From contig NZ_JACBZR010000001.1 in assembly GCF_013408335.1 (NCBI RefSeq), forward strand, positions 620,001 through 684,000: a DNA stretch of 64,000 bases, given 5' to 3'. Below the pieces are notes generated by a model. The model did no database searches, was not told where the DNA came from, and saw only the letters and a program-made list of their open reading frames with translations. Both the position numbers and the translations under genes were made by a program. The DNA comes from Nocardioides panzhihuensis (GTDB lineage Bacteria > Actinomycetota > Actinomycetes > Propionibacteriales > Nocardioidaceae). Positions 25,551 to 34,064 of this stretch are shown here, one piece after another. Within the stretch, counting starts at the first letter, position 1; the number at the start of each line of letters is the position of its first letter.

Positions 25551-26174
25551 GTGAGCGACACCGATCAGCAGCAGCCGGCCCAGCCGTCGAACCAGCCGAC
25601 GAGCGAGCAGCCGGAGACCCCGGCACGCAGCTACCCGCGTACGTTCGGCGCGCTCATCGGGTCGATGATCTTCCTGCTCGCCCTGGTCGTCCCGATCGTG
25701 CTGATCGTGCAGTGGCGCGGCAACGTCGAGCGCGACATCAGCGGCGCCAACGAGACCTACCAGGCAGACTGGGCCGACGCCGTGCAGAGCGCCCAGGCCG
25801 CCGACATCGACGTCGTCTACCCCCGTGAGCTGCCCGCGGGCTGGTACGCCAACACCGAGCCGTCCTACCAGGGCGGCGAGGAGTCGTCGTGGACCATGTC
25901 GTTCGTCAAGGGCGAGACCTCCTACGTCGGCCTGGAGCTCTCCGCCCGCTCGGCGCAGGCGCTGGCCCAGAAGAACGTCGACACCCAGGCCACGAAGGGT
26001 GACGAGGTCACCATCGAGACCGACGTCGCCACCACCTGGACCGAATGGTCCGACTCCGACGGCGACAACGGCTACTCCACCGAGGTCGACGGCCAGACGC
26101 TGATGCTGTGGGGCCCCAAGGACGGCGACGTCCGCGACTACCTCGCGCTCCTCACCACCGAGCCCCTGAAGTAG
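25551..26174 (+). CDS. DUF4245 domain membrane protein
   Basis: 207 residues. A Gln/Pro-rich cytoplasmic N-terminus of about 30 residues is followed by one membrane helix (FGALIGSMIFLLALVVPIVLIVQW, about 38-61) and an extracellular domain matching actinobacterial DUF4245 (DIDVVYPRELPAGWYAN, WTMSFVKGETSYVGLELS, WTEWSDSDGDNGYS). The function is unknown. The GTG at 25551 follows a good RBS. Its 3' end directly abuts a mirror-symmetric repeat shared with the convergent xseB gene. Confidence 0.82.
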   Translation: MSDTDQQQPAQPSNQPTSEQPETPARSYPRTFGALIGSMIFLLALVVPIVLIVQWRGNVERDISGANETYQADWADAVQSAQAADIDVVYPRELPAGWYANTEPSYQGGEESSWTMSFVKGETSYVGLELSARSAQALAQKNVDTQATKGDEVTIETDVATTWTEWSDSDGDNGYSTEVDGQTLMLWGPKDGDVRDYLALLTTEPLK

Positions 26175-26284
26175 CGAGGCGTCACCCACGTCGGCCGAGG
26201 CGTCACCTACGTCGGCCGAAGTGGCAGCGCTGTGACCTCTCGGCCGACCTGAGTGACGTCTCGGGCGACGGGAGCGACGTCTCG
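26175..26284. repeat. 110-bp mirror-symmetric repeat filling a convergent gap
   Basis: Two direct 21-bp units (26175-26195 and 26196-26216, one mismatch, starting CGAGGCGTCAC) are followed by a 26-bp centre with AGCGCT, then two 21-bp units in inverted orientation (26243-26263 and 26264-26284, ending GACGTCTCG). The structure begins at the first base after one stop codon and ends at the last base before the other. It could fold into a large hairpin on both transcripts and act as a bidirectional terminator. Confidence 0.8.
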
Positions 26285-26488
26285 TCAGTCCTGGACGGCG
26301 GCGTCGATCTTCTTCCGGGCGCCGTCGAGCCACTCCTGGCACAGGGTGGCCAGCTTCTCGCCGCGCTCCCACAGGGCCAAGGACTCCTCGAGGGTGATGC
26401 CGCCGGCCTCGAGCTTGCGCACGACGTCGATCAGCTCTTCGCGGGCCTGCTCGTAGGAGAGGTTCTTGTCGGTGCTGTCGTCAGTCAT
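26285..26488 (-). CDS. xseB: Exodeoxyribonuclease VII small subunit
   Basis: 67 residues. The family core [35 protein letters not shown] is complete, followed by the second helix [18 protein letters not shown]. It binds XseA to form the ATP-independent single-strand exonuclease. The ATG at 26488 is chosen because AAGGA lies 8 nt before it; an ATG at 26497 would leave no spacing. It overlaps the xseA stop by 8 nt. Confidence 0.93.
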   Translation of the reverse strand: MTDDSTDKNLSYEQAREELIDVVRKLEAGGITLEESLALWERGEKLATLCQEWLDGARKKIDAAVQD

Positions 26489-27728
26489 CGGCGCCATCCT
26501 TGGTGGGCTCGGTCTTCTCGGTCGAGGTGATGGTTGCGGCCAGGCGTCCGTCCGCGACGCGGATGCTGACGGTGGCGCCTTCGGCGGCGTCGGCGACGCT
26601 GGTGAGCACGTGGCCGTCGGCGTCCTGGGCGACGGCGTAGCCCCGCCTCAGTGTCTCCAACGGAGAAAGCGCCCGGGCACGAGCTCGGTGGTGGCCGATG
26701 TCGTCGGCGGCCCGGTCGAGAGCGTGGCCGACGGTGCGGCGGGCACGGTCTCGCAGCGAGACGACCTCGTCGAACCGGGCGTCGATCAGCGAGCGGGGGT
26801 CGGCCAGCACCGGGCGCGAGCGCAGCGCGTCCAGCAGGGTCTGCTCGCGATGGATCAGCGCGGCTATCCCGCCGCGGAGCCGGTCGCGTCCGGTCGCGAC
26901 GATCCGCTGCTCCTCCACCACGTCGGGCACGACGAGCTTGGCGGCATCGGTCGGCGTCGAAGCGCGTACGTCGGCGGCGAGGTCCAGCAGCGGCGAGTCG
27001 GGCTCGTGGCCGATCGCGGAGACGATCGGGGTGCGGGCGGCGTGGACCGCGCGGATCAGGTGCTCGTCGGAGAACGGCAGCAGGTCCTCCACGGAGCCGC
27101 CGCCGCGGGCGATGACGATGACGTCGACCTCCACGTCGCGGTCGAGCCGCTGCAGCTTCTCGACGACGTCGGCTGCGCTGCGGGTCCCCTGCATCGCGGC
27201 GTACGCCACCTCGAACCGCACCTGCGGCCAGCGTCGCCGCGCGTTCTCGAGCACATCGCGTTCGGCTGCCGAGTTGGCAGCGGTGACCAGGCCGACCGTG
27301 GTCGGGAGGAAGGGGAGCGGCCGCTTGAGCTCGGCCGCGAAGAGCCCCTCGGCGGCCAGCAGCTGCCGGCGCTGCTCGAGCCGGGCGAGCAGCTCGCCGA
27401 GCCCGACCGGACGGATGTCGCGGGCCTGCAGCGACAGGGTGCCGCGGTTGGCGTAGTAGGACGGCTTCGCGTGGATGATCACCGACGCGCCCTCGACGAG
27501 CGGCGGGTTGAGGCTGTCGAGCAGGAACCGGGTGCACGTCACCGGCACCGAGATGTCGGCCACCGAGTCGCGAAGGGTCAAGAACACCGTCTGCATCCCC
27601 GGCCGCCGGCTCATCTGGGCCACCTGCCCCTCCACCCAGACCGCACCGAGCCTGTCGATCCAGCCACCGATCGCGTTCGCGATCTGCCGCACCGGAGCGG
27701 GCGACTCGGGGGAGGTGTCCAACGCCAT
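26481..27728 (-). CDS. xseA: Exodeoxyribonuclease VII large subunit
   Basis: 415 residues. The N-terminal OB fold (about 20-110; [20 protein letters not shown]) binds single-stranded DNA. The catalytic domain contains [46 protein letters not shown] and the nuclease segment [31 protein letters not shown] near 245-275. The C-terminal coiled-coil region ends with ADGRLAAT. It is coupled to xseB downstream. A TAGGGT -10 lies 7 nt before the ATG. Confidence 0.95.
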   Translation of the reverse strand: MALDTSPESPAPVRQIANAIGGWIDRLGAVWVEGQVAQMSRRPGMQTVFLTLRDSVADISVPVTCTRFLLDSLNPPLVEGASVIIHAKPSYYANRGTLSLQARDIRPVGLGELLARLEQRRQLLAAEGLFAAELKRPLPFLPTTVGLVTAANSAAERDVLENARRRWPQVRFEVAYAAMQGTRSAADVVEKLQRLDRDVEVDVIVIARGGGSVEDLLPFSDEHLIRAVHAARTPIVSAIGHEPDSPLLDLAADVRASTPTDAAKLVVPDVVEEQRIVATGRDRLRGGIAALIHREQTLLDALRSRPVLADPRSLIDARFDEVVSLRDRARRTVGHALDRAADDIGHHRARARALSPLETLRRGYAVAQDADGHVLTSVADAAEGATVSIRVADGRLAATITSTEKTEPTKDGADD

Positions 27729-27735
27729 GGCGTCA

Positions 27736-27741
27736 ACCCTA
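27736..27741 (-). promoter_or_regulatory. -10 box (TAGGGT) of xseAB
   Basis: TAGGGT on the minus strand, 7 nt from the ATG at 27728. Confidence 0.5.
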
Positions 27742-27746
27742 GTGCC

Positions 27747-27842
27747 GCCGAGTCGGCTCGTCCTGACCCAGATCCCGGCCGAGTCGGCGCGTCATGACGA
27801 GCCGACTCGGCGCGGGCGGCGGTCAGGACGAGCCGAGTCGGC
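27747..27842. repeat. Compound palindrome between divergent xseA and ispH
   Basis: The outer 22-nt arms (27747-27768 and 27821-27842; GCCGAGTCGGCTCGTC and onward) pair with a single mismatch. Inside them GCCGAGTCGGC (27779-27789) pairs exactly with GCCGACTCGGC about 15 nt further on, around GTCATGAC. It lies between the two -10 boxes, where a regulator or DNA cruciform would affect both promoters. Confidence 0.8.
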
Positions 27843-27860
27843 GTTCTCGGGCCGGGTCTC

Positions 27861-27866
27861 TAGACT
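27861..27866 (+). promoter_or_regulatory. -10 box (TAGACT) of ispH
   Basis: TAGACT ends 6 nt before the ATG at 27873; GGAG lies only 2 nt from the ATG, too close to serve as a Shine-Dalgarno. Confidence 0.55.
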
Positions 27867-27872
27867 GGAGAC

Positions 27873-28868
27873 ATGAGCATCGACCTCGGCACCCCACGCC
27901 TGATCTCCGACGACGAGAAGGCTGTCCTCCTCGCGGAGCCGCGCGGCTACTGCGCCGGAGTGGATCGGGCCGTGATCACCGTAGAGCAGGCCCTGGACCT
28001 CTACGGTGCGCCGGTCTATGTGCGCAAGGAGATCGTGCACAACAAGCATGTCGTCGACGACCTCCGCAACCGCGGCGCGGTCTTCGTCAACGAGCTCGAC
28101 GAGGTCCCCTCGGGCGCGACCGTCGTCTTCTCCGCCCACGGCGTCTCGCCGGCGGTCCACTCCGACGCCGCCGTGCGTGAGCTGAAGACGATCGACGCGA
28201 CCTGCCCCCTGGTCACGAAGGTCCACCTCGAGGCCAAGCGGTTCGCGCGCGAGGGCTACAGCATCCTGCTGATCGGTCACGCCGGCCACGAGGAGGTCGA
28301 GGGCACCATGGGCGAGGCGCCGGAGGCGACCACGCTCGTCGAGGGCCCCGGCGACGTGCCGAACATCGAGGTTCCCGACCCCTCCAAGGTCGTCTGGCTC
28401 TCCCAGACGACCCTCTCGGTCGACGAGACCATGGAGACCGTCGCCGAGCTCCGGGTGAAGTTCCCCGAGCTGCTCGACCCGCCCAGCGACGACATCTGCT
28501 ACGCCACCCAGAACCGTCAGCAGGCGGTCAAGGAGATCGGCGCGGCCAGCGACCTGGTCATCGTCGTCGGCTCCGGCAACTCCTCCAACTCGGTCCGCCT
28601 GGTCGAGGTCGCCCTCGAGGCCGGCGCGAAGTCCGCCTACCGCGTCGACGACGCCAGTGAGATCGACGAGTCCTGGCTCGACGGCGTGCGCAACGTCTCG
28701 GTCACGTCCGGAGCCAGCGTGCCCGAGAACCTGGTCGAGGGCGTCATCGAGTTCCTCAAAGCCCGGGGCTTCCCGGACGCCACGGCCCACAAGAGCGCCG
28801 AGGAGTCGCTGATCTTCGCGCTGCCCACCGAGCTCCGCAAGGACCTCAAGGCTGCCGCCGCCCGCTAG
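27873..28868 (+). CDS. ispH: 4-hydroxy-3-methylbut-2-enyl diphosphate reductase
   Basis: A 331-residue iron-sulfur enzyme for the last step of the MEP isoprenoid pathway, making IPP and DMAPP. The three cluster cysteines are in [13 protein letters not shown] (about 27), [11 protein letters not shown] (about 110) and [11 protein letters not shown] (about 208). Substrate residues are in [34 protein letters not shown] and [17 protein letters not shown]. The length and motif order are canonical. Confidence 0.97.
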   Translation: MSIDLGTPRLISDDEKAVLLAEPRGYCAGVDRAVITVEQALDLYGAPVYVRKEIVHNKHVVDDLRNRGAVFVNELDEVPSGATVVFSAHGVSPAVHSDAAVRELKTIDATCPLVTKVHLEAKRFAREGYSILLIGHAGHEEVEGTMGEAPEATTLVEGPGDVPNIEVPDPSKVVWLSQTTLSVDETMETVAELRVKFPELLDPPSDDICYATQNRQQAVKEIGAASDLVIVVGSGNSSNSVRLVEVALEAGAKSAYRVDDASEIDESWLDGVRNVSVTSGASVPENLVEGVIEFLKARGFPDATAHKSAEESLIFALPTELRKDLKAAAAR

Positions 28869-28913
28869 GGCTGGTATCCGGTCGCCTCTTGATCCACCCC
28901 TGCCCCTGGGCGT

Positions 28914-28919
28914 TAGGGT
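28914..28919 (+). promoter_or_regulatory. -10 box (TAGGGT) of the Sua5/YciO gene
   Basis: TAGGGT ends 6 nt before the GTG at 28926, matching the leaderless pattern of ispH. Confidence 0.5.
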
Positions 28920-28925
28920 CGAGGG

Positions 28926-29555
28926 GTGTCCCGATTTCTCGACGTACACCCAGACAACCCGCAGTCCCGTCTGATCAGCCAGGTCGTCGACGCCCTGCGC
29001 GACGACCAGCTGATCGCGTACCCGACCGACTCCGGCTACGCGCTCGGCTCGCGGATCGGCAACAAGGACGGTCGCGACCGGATCCTGCGGATCCGTGGCC
29101 TCGACGACCGCCACCACTTCACGCTGATCTGCAAGGACTTCGCCCAGCTCGGCACGATGGTCCACGTCGACAACAGCGCCTTCCGGGCGATCAAGCACGC
29201 GACCCCGGGGCCCTACACCTTCATCCTCCCGGCGACCCCGGAGGTCCCGCGTCGGCTGATGCACCCGAAGAAGAAGACCGTCGGCGTACGCATCCCTGAG
29301 CACGCCGTGGTGCAGGCGCTCCTCGAGGAGCTCGGCGAGCCGTTGCTGTCCTCGACGCTGATCCTGCCGGGGCAGACCGAGCCGGAGGTCTTCGGCTGGA
29401 ACGTCAAGGAGGCGCTCGACCACCAGGTCGACATCGTCATCGAGGCCGGTGAGACCCCGGCCGAGCCGACCACGGTCATCGACTGGTCCGAAGGTCAGCC
29501 CGAGATCATCCGTGAGGGCGCCGGGGACGTCTCCGGATTCCTGGCCATGGACTGA
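28926..29555 (+). CDS. Sua5/YciO/YrdC family protein (YciO-like)
   Basis: 209 residues of the YrdC fold that binds nucleotides and RNA. AYPTDSGYALGSRIGNKDGRDRI is the substrate region, with HHFTLICKDFAQL, PGPYTFILPAT and KKKTVGVRIPEH as conserved segments. SSTLILPG matches the YciO branch rather than the TsaC/Sua5 branch that makes the tRNA t6A intermediate. Activity in threonylcarbamoylation is therefore possible but not assured. Confidence 0.88.
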   Translation: MSRFLDVHPDNPQSRLISQVVDALRDDQLIAYPTDSGYALGSRIGNKDGRDRILRIRGLDDRHHFTLICKDFAQLGTMVHVDNSAFRAIKHATPGPYTFILPATPEVPRRLMHPKKKTVGVRIPEHAVVQALLEELGEPLLSSTLILPGQTEPEVFGWNVKEALDHQVDIVIEAGETPAEPTTVIDWSEGQPEIIREGAGDVSGFLAMD

Positions 29556-29573
29556 CGGCTCGAACGGGTCGAG

Positions 29574-30017
29574 TCAGGAGGCCAGCGCGCGCTCGCGCTC
29601 GACGTCTTCGCGGGTGTCGCTGCGCTGACGCAGCACCCGGCGGCGCATCACCAGGCAGCCCAGGCACAGCCCGTAGCCGATGAAGAGGCTGATCGCGTGA
29701 TGCCCGAGGCCGCTGACCACGGCTTGGACGAACCCGTCCTCGGGATCGGCGATCGACCCGGGCTGGGTCGCGGCCAGCAGGGTGAAGATGCCGAGCATGA
29801 TCAGCGGCGGAAGCACGCCGACCACGAAGAAGTCACTGGGTCTGACGATGAGCGCGAGAGTCAGCGCGATCGCCACGAAGGTGAGGTCGAAGAAGAGACC
29901 GATCTGATCGTCCATGAGCAGATCGACGAAGGTCACCGTCAGCGACGTGGCGGATCCGAGCGCGACAACATGGCGGCCGGACTCGCGTCCTTCCTCCCAG
30001 ATGGTGCGCTCGCTCAT
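29574..30017 (-). CDS. DUF6542 small membrane protein
   Basis: 147 residues with four predicted helices: SATSLTVTFVDLLM, LFFDLTFVAIALTLALIV, FFVVGVLPPLIMLGIFTLLAA and HHAISLFIGYGLCLGCLVM. A basic tail follows. It resembles the actinobacterial DUF6542 family, whose function is unknown. The ATG at 30017 lies 4 nt after the rmuC stop, so it is co-transcribed with rmuC; a longer frame into rmuC was rejected. A short hairpin (CTCGA, TCGAG) lies in the convergent gap at 29557-29575. Confidence 0.7.
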   Translation of the reverse strand: MSERTIWEEGRESGRHVVALGSATSLTVTFVDLLMDDQIGLFFDLTFVAIALTLALIVRPSDFFVVGVLPPLIMLGIFTLLAATQPGSIADPEDGFVQAVVSGLGHHAISLFIGYGLCLGCLVMRRRVLRQRSDTREDVERERALAS

Positions 30018-30021
30018 GGGG

Positions 30022-31113
30022 TCACGATCTCTCGTATGCAGCCTGTGTATCAGAACCCACGGTAGGGCCCGGCACACCGTCATTCTCGGCGGCGCGCCGA
30101 TCATCCTCCCTTACGCTGCTCAGCCGCTCCACGGCTCGAATCTCGACGGGTCGCGGCGTCCCGAGATCGTCGTCGGTTACCGATAGTTCATTGAAACGAC
30201 GGGCGGCCACCAGGACCCGGTTGTCGAACGATCCGATCGCCTGGTTGTAGCGAGTCACCGCGGTGTTGAGCGAACGCCCGATGCCGTCCAGATGGGTGGA
30301 CATCGTGCCGAGGCGCTGGTGCAGGTCGCGGCCGAGGCGGTGGATCTCGCGGGCCTGCTCGGCGAGGGCTTCGTGGGACCATCCGTGCGCGACCGTGCGC
30401 AGCAGGGCGATCAGCGTCGTCGGTGAGGCGAGCACGACGCGGCGCTCCGCGGCGTACTCGATCAGGCCGGGCTCGGTCTCAAGCGCAGCCGAGAGGAACG
30501 ACTCCGCGGGCACGAACAGCACGACGAACTCGGGCGACTCCTCCAGGAAGCGCCAGTAGGCCTTCGAGGCCAGCTGGTCCACATGCGTACGCAGCTGGGC
30601 GGTGTGTCTGCGCAGATGAGTCCGGTAGTCGTCCTCGTTGTCCGCGGCGGCTGCATCGAGGTAGGCATCCAGCGGGACCTTGGAGTCGACGACCAGCTCC
30701 TTGTTGCCGGACAGGTGCACCACCAGGTCGGGACGCAGCCGGCCATCCTCGAGATGGACCTGCTCGGAGAAGTCGCACTTGTCCACCAGACCGGCGAGCT
30801 CCACCGCACGCCGTAGGTGCATCTCGCCCCAACGGCCCCTGACCTGGGGCTTGCGCAGCGCGGTCGACAGCGTCCGGGTCTCGGTCTGCAGCCGGCCGAC
30901 CTCGGTCTCGAACTGTCCCTGCCAGCGAGCCCGCTCCCGGTCGAGATGCTGCATCTGGTCGCTGAGCCGGTCGAGGCCCTGCATCACCTCTGCCTGGTCC
31001 ACCATCCCCGCCGCGACCGTGCCCACGCTCCGCGCGCGCACCCACAGCACCCCGAGGAGCGCACCCAGGACAAGACCGATCACCAGGCCGAGCACAAGGA
31101 TCCAGATCTCCAT
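30022..31113 (-). CDS. rmuC: DNA recombination protein RmuC
   Basis: 363 residues. An N-terminal membrane helix (MEIWILVLGLVIGLVLGALLGVLWV) is followed by a coiled coil (about 45-95). The RmuC core then follows: LSTALRKPQVRGRWGEMHLRRAVELAGLV, PDLVVHLSGNKELVVDSKVPLDAYL and SPEFVVLFVPAESFLSAALE, then SPTTLIALLRTVAHGW. The catalytic-like Asp and Glu-x-Lys residues of the nuclease fold are visible. It is thought to limit inversions at short repeats. The ATG at 31113 has GAGG about 9 nt upstream. Confidence 0.93.
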   Translation of the reverse strand: MEIWILVLGLVIGLVLGALLGVLWVRARSVGTVAAGMVDQAEVMQGLDRLSDQMQHLDRERARWQGQFETEVGRLQTETRTLSTALRKPQVRGRWGEMHLRRAVELAGLVDKCDFSEQVHLEDGRLRPDLVVHLSGNKELVVDSKVPLDAYLDAAAADNEDDYRTHLRRHTAQLRTHVDQLASKAYWRFLEESPEFVVLFVPAESFLSAALETEPGLIEYAAERRVVLASPTTLIALLRTVAHGWSHEALAEQAREIHRLGRDLHQRLGTMSTHLDGIGRSLNTAVTRYNQAIGSFDNRVLVAARRFNELSVTDDDLGTPRPVEIRAVERLSSVREDDRRAAENDGVPGPTVGSDTQAAYERS

Positions 31114-31205
31114 GCCACTGATCCTCGCAGGGACCACCGACAGTTTGGGTCAGGCACAGGTGTTCGATCGGCGACAGTTGCGCCGAGTCGTGATTCCATA
31201 GACAC

Positions 31206-31532
31206 ATGGCCTACGACACTGAACTGGCCGAACGAGTGCGCGACCTGATGCCTGCCGGTGCCACCGAGATGAAGATGTTCGGTGGGCTGGCGTTCATGGT
31301 GAACGGCAACATGGCGTGCGCAGTCGGCCTCGACGACCTGCTCGTGCGCACCGGCAAGTCGGCCTACGAGGCCGCCATCGCGGCAGGTGCGGAACCGACG
31401 ATCATGGGCGCCCGGACGATGTCCGGCTACGTCAACGTCGCCGCCGACCTGGTCCGCGGCGACGCGCTCGCCGACTGGGTCGGCCGCGGCGTGACGACGG
31501 CAGAGTCGCTGCCGCCGAAGCCACCGAAGTAG
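31206..31532 (+). CDS. TfoX N-terminal domain protein
   Basis: 108 residues forming a single TfoX-N domain: MPAGATEMKMFGGLAFMVNGNMACAVGLDDLLVR and MGARTMSGYVNVAADL. In proteobacteria TfoX regulates competence. Actinobacterial single-domain members have no proven role and are often labelled by the domain alone. The stop codon lies inside an 18-bp tandem repeat. Confidence 0.82.
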   Translation: MAYDTELAERVRDLMPAGATEMKMFGGLAFMVNGNMACAVGLDDLLVRTGKSAYEAAIAAGAEPTIMGARTMSGYVNVAADLVRGDALADWVGRGVTTAESLPPKPPK

Positions 31533-31559
31533 CCGAGAGAGCCGAAGTAGCCGAGGGAG
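31524..31559 (+). repeat. Two 18-bp tandem repeats over the end of the TfoX-like gene
   Basis: CCGAAGTAGCCGAGAGAG at 31524-31541 is repeated at 31542-31559 with one mismatch. The gene's TAG stop is in the first copy and a second TAG occurs in the next, so slippage here would not extend the protein. Confidence 0.7.
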
Positions 31560-31565
31560 CCGGCC

Positions 31566-32348
31566 TCAGTCGGCGATGTCGACGATCACCGGAGCATGGT
31601 CGGAGGGGGAGCCGGTGCCGATGGCAGGGTTGCGCTCGTCGAGGTCGACGAAGGCGCCGGTGACCCGCGAGGCGAACGTCGGCGAGCCGAGGACGAAGTC
31701 GATGCGCAGGCCGCGGTTGCGCTCGAAGCGCTGCCGGTAGTAGTCGAAGTAGGTGTAGGCCTCCGGGCCGGGCACGAAGGGGCGTACGACGTCCTTGAAG
31801 TCCTTCTCGATGGCGAAGAAGGCGTCGCGCTCGGCGGGGGTGAGGTGGGTCTTGCCGACGAACTGCTTGGGGTCGAAGCAGTCCTCGTCGTAGGGGCAGA
31901 CGTTCCAGTCGCCGACCATGGCCGACGGCCCGTCGTGCCAGGCGGTCGCCGCCTTCTGCAGGGCGGTGAGCCACTCCAGCTTGTAGGCGTAGTGCGGGTC
32001 GTCGGGCTTGCGGCCGTTGGGGACATAGACCGAGGTCACACGTACGCCGCCGCACGTCGCTGTGAGGGCGCGGGCCTCGGCCACGTCCTTGAACGAGGGC
32101 ATCCCCTCGAACCCGACCTGGACGTCGTCCAGTCCCACTCGGGAGACCAGCGCGACGCCGTTCCACTGGTCATAGCCCACCGAGGCCACCTCGTAGCCGC
32201 GCGCCTCCAGCCCCATCGTCGGGATCTGGTCGGGCTTGGCCTTGGTCTCCTGCAGGGCGAGCACGTCGATCGAGTGTCGTTCGAGGAAGGCCTCGACGCG
32301 GTCGATGCGGGAGCGGATGGAGTTGATGTTCCAGGTGGCGATACGCAC
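31566..32348 (-). CDS. xth: Exodeoxyribonuclease III
   Basis: 260 residues of the EEP nuclease fold, acting at abasic sites and 3' blocks in base excision repair. IATWNINSIRSRID (metal-coordinating Asn), LALQETKAKPDQIP (catalytic Glu), VYVPNGRKPDD, MVGDWNVCPYDEDCFDP and the C-terminal GSPSDHAPVIVDI with the catalytic Asp-His pair are all present. The GTG at 32348 starts the family N-terminus directly. Confidence 0.95.
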   Translation of the reverse strand: MRIATWNINSIRSRIDRVEAFLERHSIDVLALQETKAKPDQIPTMGLEARGYEVASVGYDQWNGVALVSRVGLDDVQVGFEGMPSFKDVAEARALTATCGGVRVTSVYVPNGRKPDDPHYAYKLEWLTALQKAATAWHDGPSAMVGDWNVCPYDEDCFDPKQFVGKTHLTPAERDAFFAIEKDFKDVVRPFVPGPEAYTYFDYYRQRFERNRGLRIDFVLGSPTFASRVTGAFVDLDERNPAIGTGSPSDHAPVIVDIAD

Positions 32349-32355
32349 GCCCGTC

Positions 32356-32361
32356 AGACTA
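32356..32361 (-). promoter_or_regulatory. -10 box (TAGTCT) of xth
   Basis: TAGTCT on the minus strand, 7 nt from the GTG at 32348. It shares a 45-nt divergent gap with the ABC transporter promoter. Confidence 0.5.
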
Positions 32362-32380
32362 TCGGGGAGGCCCGGTGGAC

Positions 32381-32386
32381 TACCGT
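32381..32386 (+). promoter_or_regulatory. -10 box (TACCGT) of the SsuABC-type operon
   Basis: TACCGT ends 7 nt before the GTG at 32394. No Shine-Dalgarno or riboswitch element lies in this short gap. Confidence 0.5.
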
Positions 32387-32393
32387 TTGAGGC

Positions 32394-33182
32394 GTGGGCA
32401 GCGCGACGATCGAGATGCACGGGGTTCGTCGTCTCTACGAGCAGGCCGACCTCGTCGATCTGATCGCCCTGGACGACGTCGACCTGACCATCGAGCCGGG
32501 CACGTTCGTGAGCATCATCGGCCCCTCAGGTTGTGGGAAGTCGACCTTGTTGCGCCTGATCAGCGGGCAGGAGTCGGCCGACGCGGGGAAGATCACCGTC
32601 TGCGACCTGACGCCGAAGGAGGCGGCCGAGGCGAAGGCCTTCGGGTTCGTGCCGCAGTCTCCTGCGCTGCTGCCCTGGCTGAGCGTGCTCGGCAACGTGA
32701 CGTTGCCCCACAAGGTCAACCGTCGGAGTGATCGCGGCCGCCCCGACCTGGAGGCGATGCTGCGCGATGTCGGTCTGGGGGAGTCGCTCCACAAGCTGCC
32801 GGCCGAGCTGTCGGGCGGCATGAAGCAGCGGACCGCGATCGTACGTGCCTTCGGGCTGCGTCCCGACGTACTCCTTCTCGACGAGCCGTTCGGCGCTCTC
32901 GACGAGTTCACCCGGGAGGCTCTCCAGGAGCAGCTGCTGGAGCTGTGGGAGCAGACCCGCGCGACGGTCGTCTTCGTCACCCATTCGATCTCCGAGGCCG
33001 TCAGACTGTCGGACCGAGTGGTGGTGATGGCGCCGAGGCCTGGCCGGATCACCGACGTCATCGACATCGACCTGCCCCGCCCGCGCCACCAGGAGATCAT
33101 CACCTCGCCGCAGTTCCACGCCTACGAGCTGGCCCTCCGCGACAGCCTGAGGGATGCCTTCAGCCACGGCGAGGTGGTCTGA
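32394..33182 (+). CDS. Nitrate/sulfonate/taurine-type ABC transporter ATPase
   Basis: 262 residues. Walker A GPSGCGKSTLLRLISG (about 43-58), Q-loop FVPQSPALLPWLSVLGNV, signature LSGGMKQRTAIVRAF, Walker B VLLLDEPFGALDEFTRE and H-loop VTHSISEAVRLSDRV belong to the SsuB/TauB/NrtD group. It is the first gene of a three-gene importer and its stop overlaps the permease start (TGATG). Confidence 0.9.
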   Translation: MGSATIEMHGVRRLYEQADLVDLIALDDVDLTIEPGTFVSIIGPSGCGKSTLLRLISGQESADAGKITVCDLTPKEAAEAKAFGFVPQSPALLPWLSVLGNVTLPHKVNRRSDRGRPDLEAMLRDVGLGESLHKLPAELSGGMKQRTAIVRAFGLRPDVLLLDEPFGALDEFTREALQEQLLELWEQTRATVVFVTHSISEAVRLSDRVVVMAPRPGRITDVIDIDLPRPRHQEIITSPQFHAYELALRDSLRDAFSHGEVV

Positions 33183-34045
33183 TGAGCCTCCAGCCAGGCG
33201 CACAGACAGGCACGCAGCCGAGCCCACCGAGACGGCCGCATCTGCTCGTCCCCACCCCCGAGCAGCTCGCCGCTCGCCGCCTACGTCGCCGGACTCGGCT
33301 GCTCCGACCGGCGTACTGGCTCCCGTTCGTCCTCCTCGTCGTGGTGCTCGCGGTCGCGTGGGGCATCGGGGCACGGCAGATGCCCTACCTGTTCGTGCCG
33401 CTCGGCGAGATCGCGGGGGTGCTGAGCGAGGATCCGGCCTACTTCCTGGAGAACACCCTGATCACGCTCGGCGAGGCGATGGTGGGGCTCGGGATCGGGT
33501 TCGTCGCGGCCTTCGCGCTCGCCGTGGTGGTGAGCGAGGTCGCGGTGGTGCGGCGAGCGGTGATGCCGCTGGCGGTGGTGCTCTCGGTGACACCGCTCGT
33601 GGCGATCGCGCCGCTGCTGGTGGTCGCGCTCGGCTTCGGGATGGCGCCGAAGGTCGTCCTGACCGCCCTGGTCTGCTTCTTTCCGATCCTGATCAACGTG
33701 GCGACCGGGCTGCGCACGGTGCCGGGCCCGGTGCTGGAGGTCTACCGCACCGTGGCCGCGAGCCGGCTGGAGGTGCTGCGGCACCTGCGGGTCCCGGCGT
33801 CGCTGCCCTACGTCTTCGCGTCTCTGAGGATCGTCTTCCCGCTCTCGATGATCGGCGCCGTGGTGGCCGAGCTCGCCGCCGCGGGCTCGGCGGACGGGCT
33901 CGGCAGCGTGATACAGGTGGCCAGCTCACAGAACAGACTGGCTACCGTGTGGGCAGCGATCTTCGTCCTCGCGGCGCTCGGATCGCTGCTGTTCTGGTTC
34001 GTGACGCTCGCCGAGCGGCGAGTGCTCCGCTGGCACCAGCCCTGA
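33182..34045 (+). CDS. ABC transporter permease (SsuC/TauC type)
   Basis: 287 residues. A Pro/Arg-rich cytoplasmic N-terminus of about 55 residues precedes six helices. The EAA-type loop is VYRTVAASRLEVLRHLRVPASLPYVFASLR near 195-225. FVLLVVVLAVAWGIGARQM and VVVLALGFGMAPKV-like helices fit the sulfonate/nitrate/pyrimidine branch. Long overlapping frames on the same strand lack these motifs. Confidence 0.9.
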   Translation: MSLQPGAQTGTQPSPPRRPHLLVPTPEQLAARRLRRRTRLLRPAYWLPFVLLVVVLAVAWGIGARQMPYLFVPLGEIAGVLSEDPAYFLENTLITLGEAMVGLGIGFVAAFALAVVVSEVAVVRRAVMPLAVVLSVTPLVAIAPLLVVALGFGMAPKVVLTALVCFFPILINVATGLRTVPGPVLEVYRTVAASRLEVLRHLRVPASLPYVFASLRIVFPLSMIGAVVAELAAAGSADGLGSVIQVASSQNRLATVWAAIFVLAALGSLLFWFVTLAERRVLRWHQP

Positions 34046-34064
34046 TCCTCCTAAGGAGCCCTTG

